Source of the DNA: Candidatus Uhrbacteria bacterium
Lineage (GTDB): Bacteria; Patescibacteriota; Patescibacteriia; 2-12-FULL-60-25
Direction of reading: 5' to 3'
Assembly: GCA_021413945.1 (NCBI GenBank)
Contig: JAIOPK010000006.1
Location: 326,327-390,326 of the forward strand
Length of the DNA: 64,000 nt
The notes beneath the pieces were generated by a model. That model searched no databases, was not told the DNA's origin, and was given only the letters and a program-made list of their open reading frames with translations. Shown in pieces: positions 1 through 9,018 of this stretch (the stretch's first letter is position 1; each line of letters opens with the position of its first letter). A program made the position numbers and the translations under genes.

Positions 1-1747
1 AACGGGAATAACGGGAACGGGTACAATTTCCGGAAATGTTGAAAATAATGGCATAGCTGCTGCCATTACCGGATTAACTACCGCAATGGTTGCTGGCACG
101 ATATATTCTTCCGATGGAGGTTTTACAACCGGAGCTCCTCCGGCTCCCACGACACTCCTAAATGCTGCCGTTCAGGCGAATGCCAGTACTGTGTATACGG
201 CAACTATCCCTGGCTTAGGCATAGAAGGCACTCCGATTGTCGGGTCATCACTCAATGGTATTACCCGTGGTCCTGGTGTTTATGATCTGGTGGGGGCATC
301 TATAACATTAACAACTACGCTTACTCTTGATGGACCAGGAACCTATATTTTTAGAGTCCCTGCTAATTTTACATCCTCCGGTTCGATTAACTTTATCAAT
401 GGGGCTAGGGCTTGCGATTTATTTTGGAATGTTGGAACCGATGCAACCATCAATGGTACTTCATTCGCAGGAACGATCCTTGCTTCGACAGGCATTCACA
501 TTGGCGCCGGTGTAACATTGAACGGTCGTGCTTTGGCGGTCGGGGCTGATGTGACGTTGCTCGGTACGACCATCTCCGGACCTTCATGTGCTGCCGCGGC
601 TGGCTCGACGGCTACGACTCCACCTCTTATTAACGTGAGAAAAGTTCCGAGCCCCCTGGCCTTGCCGAATGGTCCCGGTCCGGTCACGTACAACTATACC
701 GTCACGAATCCTGGAAACGTCACGATGCACACGGTGACACTTGTTGATGACAAATGCGCCAATGTGACGTTTGTATCTGGTGATACGAATGGAAATTCGT
801 TATTGGAAACGTTTGAGACTTGGACGTATACCTGTAATACGACGTTGACAGCGACCACCGTTAACTATGCTACGGCACGAGGTATTGCGAACGATATCGC
901 GGCTGTTGATACGGCAATCGCGCAAGTTATTGTCGGCGTTCCTGTCGTGCCTCCGTTGATTCATATCGTTAAGACGCCAAGTCCTCTTAGTCTGCCTTTT
1001 AACGGTGGAAACGTGACATATAGCTACGTCGTTACGAATCCGGGGACGGTCGCATTGAGTAATGTGACGGTCGTGGATGACAAGTGCGCTAATGTCACGT
1101 ATGTATCGGGTGATACCAACGGCAATTCGCAGTTGTCAACGACTGAAACTTGGCGTTATACCTGTACTACCAATCTCTCGCAGTCGACGGTCAATACGGC
1201 TATCGCAACGGGGCAAGCAAACGGATTGACGGCTATCGATACCGCTCTTGCAACAGTTCTCTTAGCAGGTTCGCCGATTCCACCGCTGATTCACGTCATT
1301 AAAAAGGCAGATCCGGTAATCCTTCCTGCTGCCGGCGGACAAGTTATTTATACGTACGAGGTCTCAAATCCTGGCACTGTTTTGCTCAACAATGTAAGCG
1401 TTAGCGACGATAAGTGCGGGCCCGTTACAATGGTTTCCGGCGACGTGAATGGCAATGGCATGTTAGGTCCTACAGAGACGTGGATTTTCCGATGCCAGCA
1501 GAATTTGACGGCATCAACCATCAACACCGCTACGGCCCAAGGTACTGGTAATGGCATTACGGTTTCGGATGTTGCTGTCGCGAGTGTCGTTCTTTCACCT
1601 GCCTTGATTCCGGCCCCACCAGCTTTGCCAAATACAGGTGTCGCACCCGCTGACACCACGGCGACTTGGATGGCCGCCTTTGCCGGAATTCTCTTGATGG
1701 TGACGCTTTTGTTCGCCGTAACACAATGGAAACGTCTCTTCAGGTAA
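1..1747 (+). CDS. LPNTG surface protein with ice-binding-like domain and three repeats (5' partial)
   Basis: The frame (codons from base 2) is open at the left edge, so the signal peptide and true start lie outside. The first ~190 visible residues resemble the DUF3494/ice-binding-protein-like beta-solenoid domain ('PGVYDL', 'GTYIFRV', 'INGARACDLFWNVG', 'GTILAS', 'LNGRAL'). Three tandem ~110-residue DUF11-type beta-sandwich repeats follow at about 620-949, 950-1279 and 1280-1600. Each has 'PPLI', 'NPG', 'DDKC' and 'SGDxNGN' plus a second Cys, which suggests one disulfide per repeat. The C-terminus is LPNTG, a hydrophobic helix and a basic tail (WKRLFR), a classic sortase sorting signal. The sortase gene overlaps its 3' end, so this is probably its substrate. 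Ice binding itself is not shown: many DUF3494 proteins are general adhesins. Confidence 0.88.
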   Translation, partial: TGITGTGTISGNVENNGIAAAITGLTTAMVAGTIYSSDGGFTTGAPPAPTTLLNAAVQANASTVYTATIPGLGIEGTPIVGSSLNGITRGPGVYDLVGASITLTTTLTLDGPGTYIFRVPANFTSSGSINFINGARACDLFWNVGTDATINGTSFAGTILASTGIHIGAGVTLNGRALAVGADVTLLGTTISGPSCAAAAGSTATTPPLINVRKVPSPLALPNGPGPVTYNYTVTNPGNVTMHTVTLVDDKCANVTFVSGDTNGNSLLETFETWTYTCNTTLTATTVNYATARGIANDIAAVDTAIAQVIVGVPVVPPLIHIVKTPSPLSLPFNGGNVTYSYVVTNPGTVALSNVTVVDDKCANVTYVSGDTNGNSQLSTTETWRYTCTTNLSQSTVNTAIATGQANGLTAIDTALATVLLAGSPIPPLIHVIKKADPVILPAAGGQVIYTYEVSNPGTVLLNNVSVSDDKCGPVTMVSGDVNGNGMLGPTETWIFRCQQNLTASTINTATAQGTGNGITVSDVAVASVVLSPALIPAPPALPNTGVAPADTTATWMAAFAGILLMVTLLFAVTQWKRLFR

Positions 1748-2466
1748 AAAAGGTACAGAGAAGAAAGACCAAGGCTAAGAGCCGGACGATCACTCGTCCG
1801 GCTCTTAGACGTAAAAAGAATTTTTTTTCAAAAAAACCGCTTGTTTTTAGAGCATTATTTGTCACAAGTTACACGTTGGGATTCATTATTCTATTTCACT
1901 TCGCTCTTCTTCAAACCGTTTCCGGTTTTTACGAGAGTTCGGTGCCTTTGGGCGATACTTGGGTAACGCCATCGATTGCGTACGCTCAGCAGACCCTCGA
2001 TAAGCCGTTTCAGGCAGTAGGAAAGCCTGTTCGTCTTAAGATTCCGAGTATCCGCGTCGATGCCGTGATCCGTCACGTCGGCAGAACTTCAAATGGCGCG
2101 ATGGGCGTACCCAAAGTACCCCGCGAGACGGCTTGGTATTCGTTAGGTCCGAAACCCGGAGAAAAGGGGAGTGCGGTTATCGCCGGGCATGTGAATTGGT
2201 GGAACGGAGCGGTTGGTGTTTTTGCACGCATCAATACGTTAAAGAAAGGCGATCGCATCACCGTTCAGGATGAAAAAGGAGCCATTTCTACTTTTGAGGT
2301 TCGTCGTATCCATGAATTAGGGCTGAAGGAATCTTCCGCCGATGTATTTCTTTCTTACGACGGAAAGTCTCATCTGAATCTTGTTACATGCTCCGGGATT
2401 TGGAATAAGATTACCAAGATGTATTCAAAGCGTCTTGTGGTGTTTACCGATAAGGTGGTGGAATAA
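1726..2466 (+). CDS. Sortase, class E/F-like
   Basis: Transpeptidase that would cleave LPxTG-type signals and attach proteins to the envelope. From ATG 1726 (246 aa) there is a very basic cytoplasmic N-terminus, a membrane helix at about residues 43-65, then the sortase barrel. The catalytic triad is visible: His in 'VIAGHVNW', Cys in 'LVTCSG', Arg in 'YSKRLVVF'. ATG 1726 is chosen because it lies just ahead of the basic and membrane segment. It overlaps the last 22 bases of the LPNTG gene in another frame, which implies translational coupling. An upstream in-frame TTG at 1666 is possible but would make a long overlap. Codons 17-28 are written on a perfect inverted repeat (1775-1808). The 'TCSG' context fits class F or E better than class A. 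Confidence 0.9.
   Translation: METSLQVKKVQRRKTKAKSRTITRPALRRKKNFFSKKPLVFRALFVTSYTLGFIILFHFALLQTVSGFYESSVPLGDTWVTPSIAYAQQTLDKPFQAVGKPVRLKIPSIRVDAVIRHVGRTSNGAMGVPKVPRETAWYSLGPKPGEKGSAVIAGHVNWWNGAVGVFARINTLKKGDRITVQDEKGAISTFEVRRIHELGLKESSADVFLSYDGKSHLNLVTCSGIWNKITKMYSKRLVVFTDKVVE
1775..1808 (+). terminator. Perfect 15-bp inverted repeat inside the sortase 5' coding region
   Basis: Arms 1775-1789 (CTAAGAGCCGGACGA) and 1794-1808 are exact reverse complements around a TCAC loop. A T8 tract follows at 1821-1828, 12 bases beyond the stem rather than directly after it. It begins 27 bases after the stop of the surface-protein gene, where this genome usually puts its terminators, yet lies within the sortase frame. 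It may be a leaky terminator or attenuator that lowers sortase output relative to its substrate. Confidence 0.6.
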
Positions 2467-2475
2467 CGAGCGGCT

Positions 2476-3465
2476 ATGAATGTTCATAAGATTTTCTGCG
2501 TATTTGCAACCGTCGCATTACTTGGAACGGGCTGTACGAAAACTTTGCCTACCGTATTGGAATCAACCCAATATGGCGTCAGTTTAACGCCGGAAGCCTT
2601 TGACGGTCCGTCGTTTGAACGTTTTATGGCGATGGTGCCGGAGGCTGGAGGGGTTTTGAGTTGGGCGGGGGAGGGAATGGAGCTGGCGAAGGAAAAGAGC
2701 GCGGCATCCGTGGTAATAGGTTTATCGAAGCAGCGTACATGGGCGCCCGTGATCGTTGCGGGGGCCAAAGCTTCGATTCTGACAGACAAATTGAAGCGAA
2801 CGATTCTGCAGGATGCGATTGTTGACTTTGCCCGTCGTGAGCAGCCGCCGTATCTCGGCGTTGGAAATGAAATTAATTTTTCTTACACGTCGGGCGTGGA
2901 TCGTATTGCGATGGTTGATTTTTTCAAGGAGACATATCGCAAGATAAAAGAGGCGAGTCCTAAGACGCGGGTGTTTCCGATTTTTCAGCTTGAGTGGATG
3001 AAGGGCTTGAAAGGCGGATTGTTTGGGGGGGAGGACGATTTAGCGTCCGCGGAATGGGATCTGATCGGCCGGTTTCCGGATGCGGATCTGGTCGCGTTTA
3101 CGACGTATCCGGCTCTTGCATTCAAGTCGCCGTCAGATATTCCCGTGGATTACTACTCGGAAATCGCCAAACACACAAACAAGCCTGTCGCGTTTACGGA
3201 AATCGGCTGGTTTCGTGTCGGGCCAAAAGCGGCGGGTTGGGAGAGCTCACCGGAGGAGCAGGCGGAGTTCGTGAAACGGATTCCGCCGTTGATTGAATCG
3301 ACTAAGCCCACATTTGTGATTTGGCCGTTCTTGTTTGACCAAGCCATCGGCCCGCCGTTTGAGCACATGGGATTGTTGCCACCGACATCATCGACGACGC
3401 CGGGTTGGGAGGCGTGGAAGGGGATCGCCCAGCCGAGCCTCGACAACTCCGACGAGCAACGGTAG
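2476..3465 (+). CDS. Lipoprotein glycosidase of the GH-A TIM-barrel type
   Basis: Predicted lipid-anchored glycoside hydrolase of 329 aa. The N-terminus is a type II signal peptide with lipobox 'LLGTGC' (Cys about residue 20). The body reads like a (beta/alpha)8 barrel of clan GH-A: '[10 protein letters not shown]' would carry the acid/base Glu and 'VAFTEIGWF' the nucleophile Glu near the end of the barrel, with 'FVIWPFLFD' close to the last strand. I cannot name the GH family; substrate is unknown. It starts 9 bases after the sortase stop, so it is probably co-transcribed with the surface adhesin and sortase. Together they suggest a surface module that binds and trims a polysaccharide. Part of the assignment is fold-level inference. 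Confidence 0.75.
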   Translation: MNVHKIFCVFATVALLGTGCTKTLPTVLESTQYGVSLTPEAFDGPSFERFMAMVPEAGGVLSWAGEGMELAKEKSAASVVIGLSKQRTWAPVIVAGAKASILTDKLKRTILQDAIVDFARREQPPYLGVGNEINFSYTSGVDRIAMVDFFKETYRKIKEASPKTRVFPIFQLEWMKGLKGGLFGGEDDLASAEWDLIGRFPDADLVAFTTYPALAFKSPSDIPVDYYSEIAKHTNKPVAFTEIGWFRVGPKAAGWESSPEEQAEFVKRIPPLIESTKPTFVIWPFLFDQAIGPPFEHMGLLPPTSSTTPGWEAWKGIAQPSLDNSDEQR

Positions 3466-3481
3466 AGTTCAGCCAGCCTTC

Positions 3482-3516
3482 CCCCGTATAGGACGGGGCA
3501 CGCAGGGCCGATTTTT
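3482..3516 (+). terminator. Weak hairpin plus T5 before uvrA
   Basis: A 6-bp stem (CCCCGT/ACGGGG) around ATAGG is followed, after a spacer, by TTTTT at 3512-3516. It lies between the glycosidase stop and uvrA. It is weak and would be a poor terminator alone. Confidence 0.35.
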
Positions 3517-3522
3517 CTGTCT

Positions 3523-6072
3523 ATGCAAGATAAAATAGTGATTCGCGGAGCACGTGAGCATAACCTCAAAAACATTTCGTTGGAGCTGCCGCGCAATAAG
3601 ATGATCGTGTTTACGGGCTTGTCCGGGTCGGGCAAGTCGTCTTTGGCGTTTGATACGATTTTTGCGGAGGGACAGCGACGCTATGTCGAGTCGCTCTCTT
3701 CGTATGCACGACAATTCTTAGGGCAGATGGATAAGCCGGATGTCGATGAGATCGAAGGATTGTCGCCGGCGATTTCGATTGATCAGAAAGCGCACTCGGC
3801 TAACCCGCGCTCGACCGTCGCCACGATTACCGAGGTTTACGACTATCTTCGTGTCTTGTACGCGCGTGTCGGCAAACCGCATTGTCCTATTTGTCGGAAA
3901 CCGATTCGGAAGATGACGATTGATGAGATGGTGGATCGAGTGCTGAAACGTACGGATGAAATTCATCGGACGACTTCTATTGAAGGAAAGAAGGTGAAGT
4001 TTACGAATGAAGTCGCTATTCTCGCGCCGGTTGTTCGGGGCCGTAAAGGCGAGTATAGCCAGCTCATGCAGGATTTGTTTGAGGCGGGGTTCATCGACGT
4101 GCGCGTGAATGGTCGAATGTATAGCTTGCGCGATCGTATTCCATTGTCGCGATATAAGCAGCACACGATCGAAGTTGTGATCGACAGGGTGCCGATTGCA
4201 TGGCCCGTCGAAGGAAATAAGCAATTACAATCGCGTTTGAATGAGGCGATTGAGATGGCGATTGATCGATCGGAAGATAATGTTCTTGCGATTCTTGATG
4301 ATGGATCGGAGCTTTTGATGTCTGCGCGATTCAGCTGCCCTGATGATGGCTTTGCCTTTCCGGAAATTGAGCCTCGATTGTTCTCGTTTAACTCGCCGTA
4401 CGGTGCTTGCGCGACGTGTAATGGACTTGGGACCAAGGATATTTGGTCGGAAGAGATCTGTGAGGCATGTCATGGAAAGCGATTGCGTACGGAATCGCTA
4501 TTTGTGTGGCTTGGTGACGATAAGAACATCGTCGATGTTTCTAGTTTGCCAATTACGGACGCTGTAGACTTTTTCCTTGGATTGGAAATGAGTAAGACGG
4601 AAGAGAAGATTTCGGAGCCGATCATGAAGGAGATTATCGCGAGACTTTCGTTCCTACTTGATGTGGGACTCGAATACCTCACATTGAATCGAACGGCGGG
4701 GACATTGTCGGGCGGTGAGGCGCAGCGTATTCGACTTGCTTCGCAAATCGGTTCACGACTTGTCGGTGCTTTGTATGTACTCGATGAGCCTACGATTGGA
4801 TTGCATCAACATGATAACAAGCGCTTGGTAGATACGCTGACGAAGCTTAGAGATATTGGAAATACAATTATTGTTGTCGAACATGATGAGGATACGATTC
4901 GTGCCTCCGACTATCTCGTCGACATTGGGCCGGGGGCGGGGAAGCATGGAGGCGAAATTGTCGCACAAGGACCGATTCCTGAGGTATTGAAGGACAAGAA
5001 TAGCCTAACCTGCGCTTATTTGCGCGGCGACAAAGTAATTCCGATGCCGGCGAAGCGTCGTGAGGTAGCCAAGGAGCATATTACGATTCACGGAGCGACG
5101 GAGAATAACTTGAAAGATTTGACGGTGAAGATTCCGCTTCGTCGATTTGTTTGCGTGACGGGTGTTTCGGGGTCGGGTAAGTCGACGTTGACGATTGATG
5201 TTCTGTATCGCGAGCTCGCTCGAAAATTGAACGGATCGACGGTGAAGGCGGGAAAACATGAGGGGATTGATGGTATCGACTGGCTCGACAAGGTTGTCGA
5301 TGTCGACCAGAGTCCGATTGGACGCACGCCGCGTTCGAATCCGGCGACGTATACGGGGATTTGGAATCATGTACGTGAAATCTTTACGTTGACGGCGGAG
5401 GCTCGTGTTCGTGGCTACAAGGTAGGACGTTTTTCGTTCAACGTTCCGGGTGGTCGATGTGAGCATTGCGAAGGAAATGGACAGCTCGCTATCGAGATGC
5501 ACTTTTTGCCGACGGTGTATGTGCCTTGCGATATCTGCAAAGGCAAACGCTTTAATCGCGAGACGCTTGAGGTGAAGTATAAAGATAAGAATATTCATCA
5601 GATTCTTTCGATGACGGTCGAAGAAGGTGCGAAGTTCTTTCGAGATGTTCCGCCCATCTATGATCGCCTAAAGATCATGGAGGAAGTTGGTCTCGCTTAC
5701 ATTACGCTTGGACAATCGGCGACGACATTGTCGGGAGGTGAGGCGCAGCGCATCAAGCTTTCATCGGAGCTTGCGAAGCGCGATACGGGGAAGACGTTCT
5801 ACATGCTTGATGAGCCTACGACAGGATTGCATTTCGAAGATATTCGAAAGTTGCTTGAAGTTCTGCATCGGCTCGTGGCGCGTGGAAATACGGTTCTTGT
5901 GATCGAGCATAACCTCGATGTGATCAAGAATGCGGATTGGATTATTGATATGGGGCCGGAGGGAGGGGATAAGGGGGGCAAGATTGTGGCGCAGGGGACG
6001 CCGGAGGATGTGGCGAAGAGTCCACGGAGTTTTACGGGGAAGTATTTGAAGGAGGTGCTGAAGAAGAGGTAG
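3523..6072 (+). CDS. uvrA: Excinuclease ABC subunit A
   Basis: Damage-recognition ATPase of nucleotide excision repair; the dimer loads UvrB on lesions. Two ABC modules are visible: Walker A 'GLSGSGKSS' (~32) and 'GVSGSGKST' (~546), signatures 'LSGGEAQRI' twice, Walker B '[10 protein letters not shown]' (~420) and '[10 protein letters not shown]' (~761). The C-terminal zinc module is intact ('CEHC...CDIC', ~645). At 849 aa it is about 90 residues shorter than E. coli UvrA (940). The gap falls between '[10 protein letters not shown]' (~295) and 'CEACHGKRL', where only about ten residues remain. The first zinc module also reads 'CPDDG' instead of CPxCG, so one of four Cys ligands is lost. uvrB and uvrC are also in the window but in separate units. 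Confidence 0.98.
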   Translation: MQDKIVIRGAREHNLKNISLELPRNKMIVFTGLSGSGKSSLAFDTIFAEGQRRYVESLSSYARQFLGQMDKPDVDEIEGLSPAISIDQKAHSANPRSTVATITEVYDYLRVLYARVGKPHCPICRKPIRKMTIDEMVDRVLKRTDEIHRTTSIEGKKVKFTNEVAILAPVVRGRKGEYSQLMQDLFEAGFIDVRVNGRMYSLRDRIPLSRYKQHTIEVVIDRVPIAWPVEGNKQLQSRLNEAIEMAIDRSEDNVLAILDDGSELLMSARFSCPDDGFAFPEIEPRLFSFNSPYGACATCNGLGTKDIWSEEICEACHGKRLRTESLFVWLGDDKNIVDVSSLPITDAVDFFLGLEMSKTEEKISEPIMKEIIARLSFLLDVGLEYLTLNRTAGTLSGGEAQRIRLASQIGSRLVGALYVLDEPTIGLHQHDNKRLVDTLTKLRDIGNTIIVVEHDEDTIRASDYLVDIGPGAGKHGGEIVAQGPIPEVLKDKNSLTCAYLRGDKVIPMPAKRREVAKEHITIHGATENNLKDLTVKIPLRRFVCVTGVSGSGKSTLTIDVLYRELARKLNGSTVKAGKHEGIDGIDWLDKVVDVDQSPIGRTPRSNPATYTGIWNHVREIFTLTAEARVRGYKVGRFSFNVPGGRCEHCEGNGQLAIEMHFLPTVYVPCDICKGKRFNRETLEVKYKDKNIHQILSMTVEEGAKFFRDVPPIYDRLKIMEEVGLAYITLGQSATTLSGGEAQRIKLSSELAKRDTGKTFYMLDEPTTGLHFEDIRKLLEVLHRLVARGNTVLVIEHNLDVIKNADWIIDMGPEGGDKGGKIVAQGTPEDVAKSPRSFTGKYLKEVLKKR

Positions 6073-6086
6073 AGTGTGCCTTATAT

Positions 6087-6464
6087 ATGTCAATGAATAT
6101 AAAAACTTATTGGTCTTGGCGTCTCTTGTTGTTAGCGCTTGCGCTATCAGCTGTTTTTTCGGTAGCTATTATGGTTTGGAGTTGGTTGCCAGGAAATTAC
6201 GATCCCGGAATGTGGGTGTCTGAAAGTCCTCCTTGGTTAGATAATGGTTATCTTTGCGTGGATTTGCGCACCTTGCCACATCAGTGTCTTGTGACTGAAT
6301 TTAGGTTGAATTTATTTGCCAAAATTTGGTTAAATGGTTTTTTCGACATTATTACCAAACTATTATTTTATCCGATGCGGAACGCTTTGGTCGTAGCCGT
6401 CACATATTTACTTCTTTTGGGCGCAAGGGAGGTTGTGCGGACTCTACGACATAGCTCGAAATGA
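6087..6464 (+). CDS. Orphan two-helix membrane protein
   Basis: Unrecognised 125-aa protein. A hydrophobic helix spans about residues 12-35, a polar loop with three Cys follows (ALxVDL-type stretch near 'NGYLCVDLRTLPHQC'), and a second membrane segment lies at about 93-112 with a basic tail. Both ends would be cytoplasmic with the Cys-containing loop outside. Base composition is visibly more AT-rich than flanking uvrA and uvrC, as for the orphan genes at 40361-41457. It starts 14 bases after uvrA and ends 7 bases before uvrC, so it is wedged into a repair-gene unit. ATG 6093 is an alternative start. No function can be given. Confidence 0.6.
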   Translation: MSMNIKTYWSWRLLLLALALSAVFSVAIMVWSWLPGNYDPGMWVSESPPWLDNGYLCVDLRTLPHQCLVTEFRLNLFAKIWLNGFFDIITKLLFYPMRNALVVAVTYLLLLGAREVVRTLRHSSK

Positions 6465-6471
6465 TATTTTA

Positions 6472-7743
6472 ATGATTCCTCCTTTTATCAGAATTAAAAA
6501 CAACGAACTTCCGTCATCGCCGGGGGTGTATTTGATGAAGGATAAGAACAAGAAAGTCATCTACGTAGGGAAAGCGGTTTCTTTGAATCGACGAGTTCGC
6601 CAACACTTCGATCGCCCTCATGGTCCGCAGATTCCGGAGATGACGCGGCAAGTCGTTGAGATCGACTATATTGAGAAGCCGACAGCGCTCGAGGCTTTGG
6701 TTTTGGAAGCGAACCTGATCAAACATTTTTGGCCAAAGTACAACGTACTGCAGAAGGACAATAAGTCTTTCATGTATTTGGGGATTACGGACGAAGATTT
6801 TCCGCGGCCTTTGCTTGTTCGCGGTACAGATCTCGATGATGAGACGGCGAAGAAATATAAAGTTGTGTTTGGGCCGTATACATCGTCACGATCTTTGAAA
6901 GCGGCGCTCGACTTGGTGCGTAAAGCTTTTCCTTGGTCGACGTGTATTCCGGGACAGAAGCGTGCGTGTTTTTATCATCATTTGAAATTGTGTCCGGGGG
7001 TTTGTGTTGATGCGGTCGACAAGAAGGTGTATCAGAAGACGATTCGGGATTTGACGCGCTTCTTTGAAGGGAAGAAGGAGGATATTTTGAAGGACTATCA
7101 GAAGCAGATGGTGAAGTTATCGAAAGAAAGGAAGTATGAAGAGGCTGGGGAGATTCGGAATAAAGTTTATTTTCTCGAGCACATCCAGGACGTGGCGGTT
7201 TTGAAACGCGACGACGAATTGGTCGACAAGATTCGTCCGGGTGAGGGGATGGTGGTGAATTTGTTTGGGCGAATTGAGGGGTATGATATTTCGAATATTT
7301 CTGGAACATCGCAAGTTGCTTCAATGGTGGTGTTCGAGAGTGGGGCGCCGGCAAAGGCGGAGTATCGGAAGTTTAAAATCAAGACTGTCGAAGGACCGAA
7401 TGATGTTGCGTCGTTGCGCGAGACTTTGATGCGGCGGTTTAAGCATGATGAGTGGCGGATGCCGGATTTGATTCTCATCGATGGCGGGTTACCGCAGGTG
7501 CACGCTGCCGAAGAAGTGATGCATCATTTGAATATTCAGATTCCGGTTGTGGGGATCGCAAAGGGCGCACAGCGAAAGCGGAACGATATTATTTGTTCGC
7601 AGGTTTCTATCGAACTATGCGAGCTTTGCCGCAAGTATGTTGATTTGTTGGCGCAGGTGAGAGACGAGGCGCATCGATTTGCGATTACGTTTCATCGAAG
7701 CGTGAGAAGTAAGGCGTTTTTAGGCAAGAAGGTTGACAGGTAA
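6472..7743 (+). CDS. uvrC: Excinuclease ABC subunit C, lacking the C-terminal HhH part
   Basis: Nuclease that incises on both sides of a lesion with UvrB. From ATG 6472 (423 aa): N-terminal GIY-YIG domain ('PGVYLMKDKNKKVIYVGKA'), UVR/UvrB-binding motif ('KLSKERKYEEAGEIRNKV', ~210-230), and the RNase H-like 5' nuclease domain ('IEGYDISNISG', 'LILIDGGLPQV', 'VVGIAKG', 'RDEAHRFAITFHR'). The catalytic Asp and His positions look kept. The protein stops 14 residues after 'FAITFHR', exactly where typical UvrC (about 600 aa) continues into two helix-hairpin-helix motifs that bind DNA. The longer frame from 6433 overlaps the previous gene and adds nothing conserved. The next gene's promoter overlaps its last codons. 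Confidence 0.96.
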   Translation: MIPPFIRIKNNELPSSPGVYLMKDKNKKVIYVGKAVSLNRRVRQHFDRPHGPQIPEMTRQVVEIDYIEKPTALEALVLEANLIKHFWPKYNVLQKDNKSFMYLGITDEDFPRPLLVRGTDLDDETAKKYKVVFGPYTSSRSLKAALDLVRKAFPWSTCIPGQKRACFYHHLKLCPGVCVDAVDKKVYQKTIRDLTRFFEGKKEDILKDYQKQMVKLSKERKYEEAGEIRNKVYFLEHIQDVAVLKRDDELVDKIRPGEGMVVNLFGRIEGYDISNISGTSQVASMVVFESGAPAKAEYRKFKIKTVEGPNDVASLRETLMRRFKHDEWRMPDLILIDGGLPQVHAAEEVMHHLNIQIPVVGIAKGAQRKRNDIICSQVSIELCELCRKYVDLLAQVRDEAHRFAITFHRSVRSKAFLGKKVDR

Positions 7744-7761
7744 GCAAAATAAGACTATCCT
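7733..7761 (+). promoter_or_regulatory. Sigma-70 promoter of the arginine kinase gene
   Basis: TTGACA (7733-7738), 17-base spacer, TATCCT (7756-7761). The -35 lies in the last codons of uvrC. Transcription would start near 7768, giving a leader of about 60 bases to ATG 7828. It excludes the upstream in-frame ATG at 7765 as the start. Confidence 0.8.
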
Positions 7762-7827
7762 CTCATGGCCTATAAAGTGGGTAAACTGCTCATTTTACAC
7801 GAATTTAGGCTGAAAGGTTTTTACTCA

Positions 7828-8901
7828 ATGCTCACACAGAACCCGTCCAATAACGGCCACACCACTATGTCCGAGACCAAGATGTCGCTCGCCGAGAAGT
7901 ACATCCGCGCGCTTGCGCCGGAGAAGCTCAAGGATCTTCTGTTCCGTACCTCCAAGGGAGGCTTCACCCTCGGTGACGCCATCCGCTCGACGGTTCAGAA
8001 CCCCGACTCGTCCGTTGGCGCCTACGCCGGCGACGCGGACTCGTACGACACGTTCGCCGATTTCTTCGGTCCTCTCATCGAGGAGTACCACGGTTTCAAT
8101 GGTACTCACGTGACGGATTTCGACGTGACGAAGATCTCGACCGAACCGGTCGATCCGACGGGAGAGGCGATCGTCTCGACGCGCATTCGTGTGGGCCGCA
8201 ACCTGGCCGCCTATCCGCTCGCTCCGCTGATCACTCGTGAACAGCGTCTCGACCTCATGAACAAGGTCTCGGCCGTGCTCAAGGAGAAGCTCACCGGCGA
8301 TCTTGCCGGAGAGTTCTATCCGCTCGAGGGCATGCCGGAGGAGACGCGCGTCCAGCTCGTTCAGGATCACTTCCTGTTCAAGCAGGGCGACCGCTACCTC
8401 GAGTCCGTCGGCGCGAACCGCGATTGGCCGGAGGGACGTGGCATCTTCCACAACGCCGACAAGACGGCGCTCGTGTGGATCAACGAAGAGGACCAGCTCC
8501 GCATCATCTCGATGCAGAAGGGTGGCGACATCCGCGCGGTCTTCGATCGTCTCGCTCGCATGGTCGAGATCATCAACGCGTCGCTTCCGCTCTCGTATCA
8601 CCCCAAGTACGGGGCCGTCTCGTCTTGTCCGACCAACCTCGGAACGGCGATGCGCGCCAGCGTGCATGTGAAGCTGCCGTTCGTGAGTTCGCGCGAGGAC
8701 TTCAAGCAGCTCGCGACGGATCTCAAGCTTTCGATCCGCGGGGTCGACGGCGAGCACTCGGAGTCCAAGGGCGGTGTCTACGACATCTCCAACAAGCGCC
8801 GCCTGGGCGTCTCGGAGGTCGAGGCCGTGCTCACGATGTACGAGGGCATCAAGAAGCTCCTCGAGATCGAGCGCGAGATGGCTGCCAAGGCGGCTGCGTA
8901 A
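7828..8901 (+). CDS. Arginine kinase-like phosphagen kinase
   Basis: ATP:guanidino phosphotransferase, expected to interconvert ATP and phosphoarginine as an energy buffer. This is the full-length animal-type enzyme (357 aa), not the shorter protein-arginine kinase McsB. The N-terminal helical domain includes the substrate loop 'SSVGAYAGDADSYDTFADFF'. The catalytic domain has 'STRIRVGRNL', 'DHFLFKQGDRYL', 'GRGIFHN', 'WINEEDQLRIISMQ' (guanidino-binding Glu), the reactive Cys in 'SCPTNLGT', and 'GVDGEHSES' with the second catalytic Glu. Start 7828 has an AAAGG 10 bases upstream; ATG 7867 is an alternative that still keeps the domain. Codons end mostly in C or G, unlike flanking uvrC. Promoter at 7733 and terminator at 8929 make it a solitary unit. 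Horizontal acquisition is likely. Arginine specificity is inferred from residues only. Confidence 0.95.
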   Translation: MLTQNPSNNGHTTMSETKMSLAEKYIRALAPEKLKDLLFRTSKGGFTLGDAIRSTVQNPDSSVGAYAGDADSYDTFADFFGPLIEEYHGFNGTHVTDFDVTKISTEPVDPTGEAIVSTRIRVGRNLAAYPLAPLITREQRLDLMNKVSAVLKEKLTGDLAGEFYPLEGMPEETRVQLVQDHFLFKQGDRYLESVGANRDWPEGRGIFHNADKTALVWINEEDQLRIISMQKGGDIRAVFDRLARMVEIINASLPLSYHPKYGAVSSCPTNLGTAMRASVHVKLPFVSSREDFKQLATDLKLSIRGVDGEHSESKGGVYDISNKRRLGVSEVEAVLTMYEGIKKLLEIEREMAAKAAA

Positions 8902-8928
8902 GCAAGAGTGAGGGACCTTTCCCTCTGC

Positions 8929-8966
8929 GAGCCTCCCGATGACACATCGGGAGGCTCTTCGTTTTT
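8929..8966 (+). terminator. Terminator of the arginine kinase gene
   Basis: Perfect 13-bp stem (8929-8941 with 8945-8957, GAGCCTCCCGATG) with an ACA loop, followed by a T-rich tract ending in T5 at 8962-8966. Confidence 0.9.
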
Positions 8967-9018
8967 GGTATAAAGTGGGAAATGAAGTTACCCACACCGG
9001 AACGGAAAAAGAACAAGA

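Noticed and set aside
620..1600. Three ~330-base repeats as a possible assembly duplication
   Set aside because: The repeats differ throughout at both base and residue level, so they are old protein-domain duplications, not an artefact.
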